From contig NC_051069.1 in NCBI RefSeq assembly GCF_004664715.2, positions 71,136,647 to 71,200,646 of the forward strand: 64,000 bases of DNA, read 5' to 3'. The translations under genes were made by a program, and so were the position numbers. Source of the DNA: Peromyscus leucopus (Eukaryota; Chordata; Mammalia; Rodentia; Cricetidae). Each line of letters begins with the position of its first letter. Positions within the stretch are counted from its first letter, which is position 1. Positions 46,528 through 58,620 of the stretch are shown in pieces. The notes under the pieces were generated by a model that was not told the origin of the DNA, did not search any database, and was given only the letters and a program-made list of their open reading frames with translations.

Positions 46528-46978
46528 GGTCTGGTTCAAGGCCTTTGGTTTTTACTACACCCTTACCAGAACTCTTCTTGGATATCCTATTGTTGTCCTG
46601 TGTCATGGAGATCCTGCAACTTTGTGTCTGCAGGACTGGCTCCTTCATGTGCTCCAGTAGATCGTAAGTGGGGTGGATGTTGGGATGGGCCAACTCATAG
46701 CCCCGGTACTGGGCCATGGTGGTTGTTGGGTTGGCCAGCTCGCCAGCTCTCCCACGTCCTCAACACCAGGGGGAGCTCTCCAGCACCACCCAGAGTGGCT
46801 CACCCTAGGCAGTAAGCAGCAAGGGGCGGGGCCCATTCTCCTGCTCACATGCCCTAGGGACCGGCTCACCTACACCCTCATCACTCTACACAGCTCTACT
46901 GTGTTGCTGCTGGTGAGAAGTAGGGCCAGCTCATGACCTCAGGGATAGCCCTCCCACCTTCCATAAGCAGTGAGGGAT

Positions 46979-47008
46979 GTGTGTATGTGTGTGTGTGGGG
47001 GGGGGGGT
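46979..47008 (+). repeat. (TG)n followed by G-run
   Basis: GTGTGTATGTGTGTGTGTGG then a run of G inside the GC-rich L1-type segment. Confidence 0.85.
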
Positions 47009-47923
47009 TCTCTCTTTCACCCACTCCACCTTACAGCAGATGAGGCATGGGGACAGATCTTCCTCAGTTTTTGGGGCTAGTTCGCGGGAGCCCTGTCAAT
47101 GGGGTCAGCTCTACTGTGCTGCCCAGGCATAGGTCCCTTCTCTGGGAGTGCTACAGACAGTGAGGGGCTAGGTCAGATCTCTTGCCTGTAGCGGGTAACA
47201 TGGGGTGAGGGGCAAAGGGTATCTTCCCCTCACCTTCCCTCCCACATGGCAGATGTGTAGTGAGGCCATCTCTCCTACACTCACAGCTCACCTTTCCCCA
47301 CCCCCGCCAACAAGGTGTGCTCCATTGTGCTGCGTGGGTGAGGTGCAGGGTCTGCTCTGCCCACTGCGGCAGCGGGTGAGTGGCAGAACCAGCTCTTTCA
47401 CTCTCATGGCACAGGGGCCTGCTCTCAGGCCTGCTGCAAGCAGCAAGGGGTGAGGGGCAATGGGGGGAAGGGCATCTTTCCCTCACCCATGCCACCATAT
47501 GGCAGATGAGAGGGCCAGGACCATTTCTCCCCATCTCAGGCACTCAGGACCAGCCCACCTGAGGCCCTGTCAGCAGGATCAGCTCTATCCTGCTGCTCAG
47601 GTGAGGTATGTAAGCTGCTCTCTCTAGTAGTGCTGGGGCAGATGAGGGTGAGGGCCAGTTCTCCCTAAAGGTGCTGCCAGTGAGGGGTAGGACCAGCTCT
47701 GTGCTGCCCTATCCTCTCAGCCTTCAGATAGTAACAGAAGCCAGGGACATCAACACAGACCATGGCTAAGGCACTGCCAGGAATGCGAACACAGCCCTTG
47801 GCAGCAGCCCAGGCCCCAGACATTACCATCGTCCCCAGTGGCAAGCAGGCCACCCACCCCAGCCCACTCCTCATCACCTTCACCTCTCCCGATCTGCCTC
47901 TCTCCTCAGGATATGAACCACTC

Positions 47924-48320
47924 TGTTGTGGGGAGCCCCCAAACAGCTTGACTACACAGCTGCCATGACAGGCTTAGAGGCTCAGACACAGCTTCTGGCA
48001 GGCAACACCTGGATCCAGGAAGAGCCCTAAGCTGACCCTACCCAGTGGGGCCTGCATCTAAGAGGGAACACCTGACATTCCAAACAATCTTATACCCCTA
48101 GACAAATATCAGCCAATCGGGGTCCTGAACTCTGGAAATCCTCACCTCAACCTCTGCTTTGAAAAATAACCCACCCCACTTGATCTCAGGGCTCTCTGCT
48201 CTCACTACTGCATTGGACAGAGAGACGAAGCTCAGAGCTTGAAAAATAAAGGCTCTTTGCTTTTATATATAGGATTCGATCTCCGTGGTGGTCTTTTGGG
48301 GGGTCCCTGTGATCTGGGCA
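47924..48320 (+). mobile_element. solo LTR (class II ERV-like)
   Basis: TGTTGTGGGGAGCC start; toward the end 'gcttgaaaaataaaggctct' carries the AATAAA signal, followed by 'gctttt...atctccgtggtggtctttt', 'gggggtccctgtgatctggg' and CA. This 3' organisation (AATAAA, short R/U5, GGGGGTCCC) is typical of rodent retroviral LTRs. A clear duplication was not found, so the end may be 48320 or 48325. Confidence 0.65.
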
Positions 48321-48384
48321 TGACACTGTCTCTCTTCCATACCCATCCTATATTTGCTCACCATAATAGAGCCTGTGTTAATTT

Positions 48385-48540
48385 CTCCTGGCCTGGGGCA
48401 CAGAGCCCCAGGTGAGCATGTGGATCTTCATGTCCCACTCAGTCTTAATGGTACTGGGCAGGCTCCTGTTGTCTCCTCCTGGCCCAGGGCACAGAGCCCC
48501 AGAAGGGCATGTGAATCTTTGTCTCCTGCCCAGTCTTAAT
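48385..48540 (+). repeat. 65-bp direct repeat, period 91 bp
   Basis: Copies 48385-48449 and 48476-48540 both start CTCCTGGCC, share GGGCACAGAGCCCCAG and end CAGTCTTAAT. Identity is about 80%, with 26 bp between them. Confidence 0.85.
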
Positions 48541-49530
48541 TCTAATTCCATTTTTAATGCCTCTTTCCATCTTTTCACCCTCAGGTTGTGTTTATGATGG
48601 CTATTGAAGTTGGTTTTTAAAGGCAACAAACAGATTGTTCCTGGTTTTCATCTTCATGTCAGTAACTTTTTGTTGGGAGAGTTAAGAGCATGAACAGTCC
48701 AAATTGTTATTGAAAGAAGTGTCTTATTTCTTGTTTTGCTATTCTTATTAGATTTGATGTTTTTCTAATCTCCCTTGTCTTATTTACCATTTCAGTGTGG
48801 TCTCTTCTTCCTATGATTTCATAGATATGTTTATCTTTGCCTTCAGTGTGTAGGATTTTTTAATTTTCTGCGGGGCTGCATTAATTCTCATGAATTTCTT
48901 TACTTTGTATTTACCATGGAATATTTTTCCCTTTAATTATTCAAGTATAGCTTTACTGGATTTTGTAAGTTGGATTGGTAGCTATTGCCTTATAGAGTCT
49001 GAAATACATTGTTTCATCCATTACCAGACATTTAGAGTTTCTTTTGAGGAATCTGCTGTTATTCTGTTATGTTTACATCCATATGTGAACTGACAATTCT
49101 GTCTTGCAGATTTCAGGGTTGTTTTCTTTGTTTACTTAATGTTTTAAATATAGCATGAGAACAGGAGAAGGGTAGGATTCCTTTCTGTTTGTCATTTAAC
49201 ATACTTCCTGTATATAGATAGCTATGTATTTCCTTATATTTTGAGAGTTTTCTGCAATGATATTATGGTATATATTTTTTAGCCTTTTAACTTGTATTTC
49301 TTCTTATTGTTTATGTCCATGATTCATACATTTGGCCTTACTGAGTGTTCTTATAATGAGTCTTTTGAATTCTTTGTCTAGGAAGCTATCTGGCTCATTC
49401 TCATTAGAATCTATTACTGTGGGATTAGTAATTTGCAGAGAACTATGTTGCTTTGATTTGTCATGTTTTTGTGTTTTTGCTCAATAGCTAAGTGCTCAGT
49501 TAATATCTTCATGGTTCTGGGGGTGATATC
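48541..49530 (-). mobile_element. possible ancient L1M-like fragment
   Basis: The T-rich plus strand resembles antisense L1M text: 'gagtttcttttgaggaatct' with 'gctgttattctgttat' near 49050, and 'cttttgaattctttgtctag' near 49362. Heavily decayed; low confidence. Confidence 0.35.
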
Positions 49531-50329
49531 CAGCACTACTCCAAGAATAGACCACTAATAGCAGAGGCAACCACCACCACTATGAACATTGACCCCTTCA
49601 ACTCCAGTAGATTTTAATGGATAAAGGAAAAGCCATACATATTCCAGTGTATCATAATGTGCTAGTTACTGAGGATAATAATAGCAAAAATAAGATGAGT
49701 AAAACTAGAGATTAATATAAGAGCAAAGAAAATGAGAAAAGTAAAAAGGACAGAAGCTGGAAAAATAAGGCAGAGAGGAGATAATCAGCTTAGGCTAAGG
49801 GTAAACTGGGAAAAGATGGGGGAAGGAAGAATCATGTAATCTAGAACACTCCCAGCATTCAGAAGACTAAGACAGTGAACCTCTTGGCCCAAACCTACCT
49901 AAAAAAAAATATGGTGGAGGAGATCAGAGAAAAATGGTCACCCAAATTAAAATAAGATGTTAAATTCAGATACATAAAAGTGAAGAAAACACCTTGTGTG
50001 GATGCATAGTCTGCTTCTGTGAGTTCAAATGCAGTATTTCCCTCCCATGGGCTCACCTACCATCAGTCTCTAATTCCAGCCATCATACTTGGTGTATACT
50101 GATGAGAATAGACCTTGTTCTTGTGTTATCTGCTCCATTTTAACTCTAAGTACTTTTCAGTTCTAGTTCTTCAAATATGCTGTTGGACAAAGCTTTCCAC
50201 TGCTGTGCCCAGCACCATGAAACACTTGCTGCTTGTCTGTCATGGTGCTGTTTCCTCTGAATTGAAACATTTTCCTGAAGTGGAGTCCAATAAAACTCAT
50301 GAAGTAATCAAAACTCACAAGTCTTAGGA
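49531..50329. other. unassigned DNA
   Basis: No gene or repeat recognised. Confidence 0.4.
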
Positions 50330-50590
50330 AGCTCCAGAAACTGCCAAGATTCACAAAGTCTCCCCCCCCACACACACACACACCAACAAAGGTTAAATGA
50401 GAAGTAACACTGTGGGGTAAGCAAACAGAGAAGCTCAAAGATTCAACTTTTGTGACTCATAGCCTGAGCAGGATTGAGGTTTTTGGCAATTCAGCTGCCT
50501 TGGAGTCATCCTCCCTCGTGCCAATGTAAGTGATTCCAATAAACTCACTGGTTCACTAAGCCAGACTTGTTTGGAATCATTTCCATGCTC
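50330..50590 (+). mobile_element. possible LTR 3' part
   Basis: Contains 'gattccaataaactcactgg' (AATAAA at about 50537) followed by 'aagccagacttgtttggaat', wording I associate with rodent LTR U5 ends, preceded by 'ggcaattcagctgccttgga'. A C-run with CA repeats lies at 50363-50384. Boundaries and family are uncertain. Confidence 0.35.
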
Positions 50591-50839
50591 TTTCATTGAT
50601 GCCCTATCCCAGGTGAAGAGATACCTGTTTACATTACTTAGGAAAAGTTTATACACCCCCTGGGAGCTAGTGTCACTCCAATATATGACTCATTCTAGAC
50701 TTCCTTTGTTTCTATATCCACGGGAAAAGTTACACAATGCAATTTGCACCCAAACAGGAGCTGTCAGAACCAAAGCTGAGTCAGCAGAACTTGTTGCATT
50801 GGCTCTGTACTGGGCGCTGAGAGAAAACTGAATCTGATC

Positions 50840-51325
50840 CATGTGTGCCAAGGCAACCCTAATCAGAGAGGTGGCTGTGAGATCGTGTCTGCTGGTAATG
50901 TCAGATGCTACCCTGTGAAGTCCTATCAATATGACTCCCTAAATGGGAGGTGAACAAGAACAACAACAGACATGCCAAAGTAGATGGTGGAAAGCCCAAG
51001 AGGCCTCAACGCTACACAAAGAACTACAGGCAGCTATAAATGCTGAGAGTGGGAGAAACAGTCTGTCCCAGGGAAGAGCGCACCAGTTGCTATCCAACAC
51101 CAAATGTAGCCCTGAAAACATATATACTAATAAACATTATACAGACCAAGGAGTTATATTTAGCAATGTATGATGTGTATATACATATACCTGTAAGACT
51201 ATAATAGCTGTTAATGAAAAAAAGAGGTCATAAGTTTGAAAAGGAACAAAGCAAAGTATAAGGGAGGAGCTTGGAGAGAGAAAATAGGAGGGGGGAAAGC
51301 TGTAATTATATTAATCTCAAAAGTA
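50840..51325 (+). mobile_element. L1 3'UTR (rodent Lx-like), sense
   Basis: Clear sense L1 3'UTR: 'ggctgtgagatcgtgtctgc', 'acagacatgccaaagtagat', 'cgctacacaaagaactacag', 'gggaagagcgcaccagttgc', 'cattatacagaccaaggagt', then a G/A-rich stretch (51260-51300) and 'gtaattatattaatctcaaa'. The opposite-strand copy of the same region is at 54585-54960. Confidence 0.9.
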
Positions 51326-52364
51326 AAAGGTAAAACCATATTAGGAAATGTCATTAGGTTTCTCTGACCTGGCACTTCCAGTGAAAAGTCCCTGCTGAGC
51401 TAACGACCCTTTCTTGTCTTCAGGACATTGAGTATTTGTTCTGCTCTGGTGCCCAAAATTAAAGTATTATTTGTAAGGGTAGCCTCCTGTCTACTCAAGC
51501 AGAAGCTAATGTGGGCAGGTCCTCCCTGAGTCTCATGGCTGCAAGGACCCACACTGTCTAAAGGATATATCCAGGCATGTACTATGATTGACAACAAAGG
51601 TATTCTGAAAGCCCTTCTGCCCTAGGGCACAAGTTTCTTCCAATGCTTGGGCCAGTCCCTAAGCAGGGCTTGGACATAGTTGTGTTGAGGTTTGGATGGG
51701 AGGTTGGGTGGGGACTATTCCTTGTCTATGCAAACTGAAGCTAAGTTGAGTTGCATCTAAGTTTCATAGTTATACTGACTCACATGGCCAGAGACCACCT
51801 TTCTTGTCATCCTTTTCCTGAAACCTTTGGATCCTTGCAGCTATAACTTGATACCCAGGCAAAACTGTAGTCTTCCCTACTGAAGTAAAATTCTCTACCT
51901 GATGTTCCTCCAGATCTAGAGGTCCCATGTGTGAGCTCTGGACTGTGTACAGAGGCCTTTCCTTTTAATGCTGATTCTTATGTCCTGGGTCTTACATTGA
52001 GTCAAAGACAAAGTCCTGTTCTACCTTTGGTGTCCCACTTCCCAGTAGTTGGAATCACTCATTCTTTTTTTTTTCCTGCCTCAGGCAATAGGGGAAGGCA
52101 ATTAGCTACTACACTGACACAGTTCAAAAGTTCTAGTGCCTAGTAATCCGGACAGAGGTTGTGAAGTTTTTCCCCCTGCACATTGGGTCACATAGTAGAC
52201 TGGTACTAGGTTTCAGATCCAAAGCCCGGAATTAATTCCCTCTACCTCTCCCAAGTATGAGACATCACTCTCCATTGATTGGAAGAGAGCTGGAGATGGT
52301 GCTGAGACTTTCCTTTCTGCCTTCTCCAACAGACTTTTTCATTCATTCACTCAATCACTTTTTA
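51326..52364. other. unassigned DNA
   Basis: No gene or repeat recognised. A T-run lies at 52064-52073. Confidence 0.4.
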
Positions 52365-52440
52365 ATGTGTGATGGTTTGATCAAGTCCAGGATCTTGAAA
52401 GCTAAGTAATTTCTTTACCACTGAGCTCAATTCCTAGAGC
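52365..52440 (-). mobile_element. ID-like SINE head (degenerate)
   Basis: The plus strand 'gatcaagtccaggatcttga' ... 'taccactgagctcaattcct' resembles the antisense tRNA-like ID head. It is short and diverged. Confidence 0.45.
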
Positions 52441-52999
52441 ATGTTTTCTTACTGTTATGCCAGAACCAGTGATTGAGGTATTTCACCTGGTATCATTAGC
52501 CCTTGAGAATATAGTTTGGTGTGTGAACAGCTGTTCAAACTGGTTTGTTTGTGGGAGATGATTGTGGGAGGATATCAGTCATCACCTTGTTCTGTCACCA
52601 GGTGAAATATCTTTAATACTAAGCAAATATACCAAAGCCTACATTTTTGTCAATTTCTACCATGGTGACCACTAAATAAAATGTTATTAAATAAAATCAC
52701 ATTTTTAGTATTCATGGGAAAGTGTGTGTTTTGAGATTCAGAAATGTAGAATGTGAGTTTGTTTTGAAGAGAACACATTAGAAGTAAAGTAGTCTAAAGC
52801 TGACAATTAATGCATGGTAATTAAAAAATGAAGAGGCAGCTAAGTCTTTTAGTAATTAAATTTCTCAGAGAAAAACTCTTATCATCTGTACCTCTAGGAT
52901 TCTATCAAGTGTCAGAAACTTCACAGGCAAAATTTAATGGCTTATGCAATTGAAGTTCCATGGTAATGCTGTCTTAGGGAACCTCTGGCTTCAAAAGAC
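52441..52999. other. unassigned AT-rich DNA
   Basis: No gene or repeat recognised. Confidence 0.4.
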
Positions 53000-53420
53000 A
53001 AATTAATATTAGTTTAATTTTTCTGTGAAGAATATTATGAGTATTTTGATTGAGATTGAATTGAATCTGTTAATTGCTTTTGGTAGAATAGTCATTTTCA
53101 CAGTATTAATTCTACCAACCCATGAACATGGGATGTCTTTCAATTTTCTAGAGTTTTATTTAACCTCTTTCTTTGGAGATTTCTATTTTTCTATTTATTT
53201 GTTTGTTTGTTTGTTTGTTTTGCTTTGTTGTTGTTATAGAGGTCTTTCACTTCATTCATTAGGTTTATTCTGATACTTCCATAGTCTTTGAGTGTGCTTA
53301 TGACCGCTTTCTCAGTGTTTATTGCTGGTATACATAAAGGCTTCTGGTTGTTTATAAGTTGTGACTTTGCTGAAATTGTTGATTGTTTCTAGATGTGTTC
53401 TGATGGAATTTTTGGCTGTC
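53000..53420 (-). mobile_element. L1 ORF2 fragment
   Basis: Antisense L1 ORF2 text: 'attgaattgaatctgttaat', 'tcattttcacagtattaatt', 'ctaccaacccatgaacatgg', 'tataagttgtgactttgctg'. It is interrupted by a (TTTG)n run at 53197-53222 and contains no long sense frame. Confidence 0.75.
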
Positions 53421-53639
53421 AAGGAGCATCCTGGCAGTATTCTACTAGGAGTCTGTGATCAAGGCCTCACTTTTAACTGGCTGTCCATTGTGAACTGATG
53501 TATTTTGTGTCATGCACCTTTATTCATGTTAATGAGGAAAGCTCATTTTTCCAAAAGTAATTTATTTAATATTATTAGTTCCTCAAGTGTCTTCTCGATA
53601 TCCCTGTTAAAAATTAGTCAGCTATATGTGCTTACATTT

Positions 53640-53870
53640 TTTTTTGCGGGGGGGGGGGGGGTCCAGTAAGGTGATACAATGCATGAAGTGCTTATCACTG
53701 AGCATGAAGACCTGAGTTTGATCTTTGAAATACACATAGTGAAAGAAGAACCAGTTCCTTCAATTTGTCCCGTGATCGCCACATGTACACTATATTATGC
53801 ATGAATATGTGTTCACATGTATACACACACACACAAACAAACAAATAAATGCATAAAAATGTGTATCATG
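53640..53870 (+). mobile_element. B4-type SINE, sense, with deletions
   Basis: A G-run (53647-53661) is followed by a diverged head ('tccagtaaggtgatacaatg'), 'gaagacctgagtttgatctt', 'agaaccagttccttcaattt', 'atcgccacatgtacactata' and an (AC)n(AAAC)n(AAAT)n tail. This is the sense of the antisense B4 text seen at 26081 and 32765. Confidence 0.6.
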
Positions 53871-54584
53871 GATTTATTAGAGTGCTTCGCTGCTTTTCAG
53901 AAACAATATTTTTAGAAGAATAAAGCTCTCATATCCCTCAATTGTTTCATTCAGTTTTCATTTAAATATATGAAACACTCTATTGAATGGCACATATTTA
54001 TACAAGTAGAATGTTGAAATACACTTAACTGTTCAGTTACAGGGAGCCTTGGCTTGGTAAGAGTGCTTGTGGAGGTTGTTACTGTTTTATCACAGTTACA
54101 GCAGAAGTAAGTTCTGCAGGCAAGCTTATTATTAGGGCTCTACTGCAAATTTAAGCCAAGGCTTAAACATGAGACATAAGAGTCACCATTAGTGGGGCTG
54201 GGGCCCCAGAATGCTGGCTAAAAGCAGAGAGAGAATGAGGAAAGTACAGACACACAGACACACATACAGTAATTTTGGAATCAGGTAGGGTTCTTTATCT
54301 GATATCACCACAACCTGGAACCTCAGTGTGGTTACCATGTACAGCACTGGGGGACAGGTTAGCTAGTTGTAATAGGAGGTCTCTGTAGGTGAGCAGTCTC
54401 AAGCTGTAAACATCCAGAGGAGGAAGACAAGGTTGCTAGTCTTTATACCCACTGAGCACTCATCCATTTCACTGGATTATGACATTTAATTTATTTAGAG
54501 CATATGTGTGCTATGATGACATTCCATCCTAGATCTCAGTGGTTCAAGATAATGGTTATATATTTTAGCATTTTTAATTTTTAT
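53871..54584. other. unassigned DNA
   Basis: No gene or repeat confidently recognised. Confidence 0.35.
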
Positions 54585-54960
54585 TTTTGAAGTTATAATG
54601 TAATTACAAATTTTCTCCCTTCCCTTTCCTCCTTCCAAACCCTCCCATACCCTCTACCCTGGTCTCCTTCAAATTCATCAACTCTCTTTTCATTAGTTGA
54701 TATATATGTATATGTACATACATATGTATTCCTAGATATAGCTCCGTCTGTATAATGTTACTTGTGTGTATTTTTCCAGGGATGACCATTTGGTACTGGC
54801 CAACCAATTTGTGGGCTCTCCCCTGGGTAAGACCATCTCTCCTGCTATCACTTCTCCTCAATTGCCTAAAGTTCTTTGTGTAGGGTTGAGGCCTCTTGGA
54901 GTGCAAAGTCACTGTAGACTGTGAAACTCTCCTAGGTGCTCAACTCAATGGATGGCCCAG
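54585..54960 (-). mobile_element. L1 3'UTR (rodent Lx-like)
   Basis: Antisense 3' terminus: 'gttataatgtaattacaaat', a pyrimidine-rich stretch (54612-54665), 'ctgtataatgttacttgtgt', 'ggtactggccaaccaatttg', 'agttctttgtgtagggttga'. The minus-strand frame 54604-54912 is a read through this non-coding tail. Confidence 0.88.
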
Positions 54961-57580
54961 TGATTGGGGCCATTCCAAACTTGCAGCTCTATCCTTAAGT
55001 CTTTATGTGTGACACTTGTTCTCACTCTCAGAGGGTCAAGCAGAAGCAGAAGGTCCTGAGGACTTTCCAGCCTTGGGTGGAAAACCAAATGTACTGCTTT
55101 AGCTCAGAATGCACTGGCGAGTACCAGTCACTGCAAATAAAATGGAAATTAGGTACTTATTGAACATCTCCAGTGGCTGAATTAGTTTGTCAGACATTTC
55201 CAAAACCAACTCTAACAAACAGTTCAAGGTTTCAAATATTCCCTTTCCTGAAGATTACTTCCCAAAGTTTATTATATTCAAAAGTGTATTTGAAGTACAG
55301 AAGTGTTTTGATGTGTTGTGTTCAAATTGTTAGAGAAGAAACATACAAAAAAAACCTTGAATGTAGTTAATTGGCTTATCAGTGCTGTGTTCTATTTTTG
55401 TTTATTGCTGGTAATTCTTGGATGAGAGAAAACACGAGTATATTCTACCAGACAAGAGAACAGAAGCATCCCAGTGCTCTCCTTTCCTTCTTCCTCTCCT
55501 TCTCCCTACCTCCTCCATCTCCTCCTCCCTCTCCTCCTCTTTTTTTCTCTACTTTTTTATACTCCAGTCTCTCTTTCCTCTCTTGAATGCTCTTAAGGAC
55601 AAAAATAATTCTGTTAATATTTTCTCCTTTCTGTAACTCTTTTATTCAAAACTTCTGATTTCTTTTTGGGAATTATGAAAAGAATTCTCAAACTGAAGTA
55701 AGCTTTTTCTCTTTTAGATTTTTTCCTAGCTACATTTGATATTTTCATAATACTGATCTAAAAAGGAACACAACTGACTGAACCTCAGTGAGAACCAATG
55801 TAATATTTCACAACAATAATACAAATAGCCCAGTGTGTACATGCTGAGTGGAATTATTTCAACAAAGTGCCTCTAGCATATCTTTGCTTTTATTTCTATA
55901 GTACACAAATGGCCTTTTAGTTGCTAGTATATGAACTTAGTTTTGATTTAGGGTCCCTAATTCTGAGAGGTTTAATAGTGGACTAATAATTTGCTCTAAA
56001 ACTAAATTTGCTTTTTTCTAATAAAATATTTTAGTTGTATTATGAGTAAACACAAAATAAGTATGTCCTCTTTTTTTTTTTATAAAGTATCGTGTATTGA
56101 GAAGGTTTTCTATTTTGAATTGGAATACTGAAGGGTTATAAATTTTTCTACTAATAGATTTTAAAAACAATATGGAGAGTTCATTTCTAAGATTCATGTA
56201 TCAGTCTTCATAACTGATTCAATACTGTCCCCAGATAATAAATGTGTAAAGAATTTGCCAATATCACCTTATTTGGAAAATAGTTGTTACAGCTGTGATT
56301 AACACAGGTCTCAAGGTGAGGTTATTATAGCTTGTGGTTAGCCGTACATGCAATGGTGAGTGAAGAAAGTGTAATGTGAAGAGAGAGGTAGAAACTGGGC
56401 TTATTCTACAAAAACAGGCAACAACAAAACCTACCTCCCCTGTCAGAGGCAGGGTGAAGCTAAGAAAGTCTCCTCTCTAGCATCTTTGGAGAAAGTGTTG
56501 CTTATTTGACACTTTGATCTAAGATGTCTGAGTTTCAGAACCGCAGGGAATAGTTTTAATGTTTTTAATCAATCAAATCAGTAATCATTTACTATGACAA
56601 ACTTCAAAGCTTCCTAGAGTGTCCTGGAAATTCTTCCATCCAGAAAATGATTTCTTGAAAGATCATTGAAAAACTCTGCTGCATTGGATCACACATTTTG
56701 GAATACTTTGCTAGAGTCTTTCATTTAAGGAACACCAGTTCCCAGTCCTGACACTCCGCAACTATATTATCCTTAATTATTTTTTCTGTTTTTGATAGAA
56801 TAATTATGATATTGTTCTGTGACATTCAATGACTTTATGTTAGAGAAGTCCTTTCTTTTATATTCCCAAGAAAATAAGTTTTATTGGAGAAAATGATGAA
56901 AAGTTCCATGACAACAAAGGTTCATATATAATCTTAACTAATAAATGAAACTACTCATAACCCCAACATTAATACTACCCACAAAGAAGACAGCATGGAC
57001 AGAAATCACTTTCTCTAGGATTAGTGGTTCACTTGATGGAACACAAAAAGAAAATTTCTACACTATGGAAAGTATCATCACACTAAGTCTTCCATCTTTC
57101 TAAATAACCTTAAATCCTTAAAAAAAAATAAGAGACAAGGCAACAACCCATGAATATTTCATAGAGAAGTTTCTTTCTCACTCTTCAAAAAAGTCAACTA
57201 CTATATAGGAACTATTCTTATAGTGCATTGATTATGGACATTGCCTGGCGATCTTAATATCAGATTTAAGCAGGATGGGTTTCCTAGTATGGTATAGGCT
57301 TGATATACCCTGATTGTTTGGAGGAGAAAATGCATAGCAATGACCTAAAATCCCTACTGTGGCCTTGAGAGCTGAGGACAGAGAACAACTTTGCCCCTCC
57401 TATCAGGCCTGGCACTAACATTTTCAAGGCCCCAAGGTTGGAATGCATTTGGGGCTCAATGTTTTTCTACCTAATTATGTTGGAGCTAGAAGTTAAGTCA
57501 TCAAATTTCATTTGAATTCTTTTGGCATTTTCTCCACTTCTTGGATCAAATAACTGCACTGAGTTCTGTTTTTTTATATA
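54961..57580. other. unassigned AT-rich DNA
   Basis: A polypyrimidine tract (CTCCTC-rich) lies at 55478-55585. The piece 56215-56400 ('caatactgtccccagataat', 'atcaccttatttggaaaata') resembles an old mammalian-wide repeat, but I cannot assign the family. No gene recognised. Confidence 0.35.
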
Positions 57581-58094
57581 TTTAAAAGTCCTTATTAATA
57601 AAATCAAACCCGAGGCAAGTTATTGGGGTCCATGCTGGTAGATCAGAGAGACAGAACAAGCCACAGCTATCTCACCTTGCCAGTTCATCAGCTGGTCTTG
57701 TCTCCTCAGACTGGAGGCCTCTGAGTCTTCATCCGGAATGGGTCTCAGCTGAATTACTGCTCCAAAGCCTGAATGCTTAACCAGCTAAAACCTTCACCAG
57801 CCAAAAGCCTCTAGTTTCTGGTCCTCACGCCTTATATATCTTTCAGTTTTCTACCACCACTCCCTGGGATTAAAGGCTGGCTTTCTGGGATTAAAGGCGT
57901 GTCACCATGCTTGGCTATTTCCAATGTGGCCTTGAACTCACAGAGATCCAGAGGGATTTCTATCTCTGGAATGCTAGGATTAAAGGTGTGAGTGCCACCA
58001 TTTTCTAGCCTTTGTATCTAGTGGCTGTCTGTTCTCTGACCCCAGATAAATTTATTAGAGTACACAACATTTTGGGGAACACAATACTACCACA
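57581..58094. mobile_element. LTR-like element with B1-derived modules, one terminus missing
   Basis: Matches the elements at 28620 and 31273 from their 'ttaaaagtccttattaataa' block to the ACAATACTACCACA end, including the 'ggattaaaggcgtgtcacc' modules. The terminal TGTAGCAGGAATC is absent or degraded and no target-site duplication is seen. Confidence 0.75.
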
Positions 58095-58099
58095 AATGT

Positions 58100-58620
58100 C
58101 TCTTTTTTAAATATTATTTTATTTAAATAAGATTTTTTTCATTTATTTTACATACCTATTGAAGTTTCCCCTCCCTCCTGACCTCTGCTGGTCCCCCGCC
58201 CCACTTCCCATGTACACCCATCCCCATCCATTTATGCATCTCCATTCAGAAAGTGACAAGCCTCCTGTGGGCTTGAGCAAAGCATGGCAAATCAATTTGA
58301 GGTGGGACAGATCTCCTCTCTTTGTGCCAAGGCTGGGCAAGGTAATCCAGCATGGAGAACAGGTTCCCAAAAGCCAGCTAAGCATCAGGGACCAGGTCCT
58401 GATCTCACTGCTAGGAGCCTTACAAACAAACCAAGCTACACAACTGTCATACACATTTAGAGGGCCTAAGTTAGTCCCATGCAGGCTCACCTGTTGGTCC
58501 AAAGTCCATGAGCTCCCACAAGCTCAAGTCACCTGTCTCTGTGAGCTCTGCTTTAAAGCCTTGGTGGAAACCTAAGGTGATCATCATTAGACTTTGTTTT
58601 CTGTAACCCTCTTCTCATCT
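58100..58620 (-). mobile_element. L1 3'UTR fragment
   Basis: Antisense L1 3' end: a T-rich terminus (58106-58150), 'ttttacatacctattgaagt', 'accaagctacacaactgtca', 'gttagtcccatgcaggctca'. The two overlapping frames of 119 and 138 codons on opposite strands (58143-58575) are reads of this non-coding tail. Confidence 0.85.

Larger units (their letters stand above)
46266..47923 (-). mobile_element. GC-rich L1-type segment (probable rodent L1 3'UTR)
   Basis: On the minus strand the left end finishes with 'atgtgaaatccacaaagaat' followed by CAATAAAAAA, a terminus with a poly(A) signal. Next to it is a characteristic 'gagatcctgcaactttgtgt' / 'ggtggatgttgggatgggcc' block on the plus strand. From about 46650 the sequence becomes GC-rich with loosely repeated 'gaggggc...ggccagctct' units. 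I recognise this as a common rodent repeat often annotated as old L1. The 130-codon minus-strand frame (47151-47543) and its neighbours reflect GC-rich composition only. Confidence 0.55.

Noticed and set aside
47151..47543. 130-codon minus-strand frame in a GC-rich block
   Set aside because: GC-rich repeat sequence yields stop-poor frames on both strands by composition.
58143..58575. 119- and 138-codon frames on opposite strands
   Set aside because: Both are reads of a C-rich L1 3'UTR fragment; the same segment elsewhere in the window is broken.
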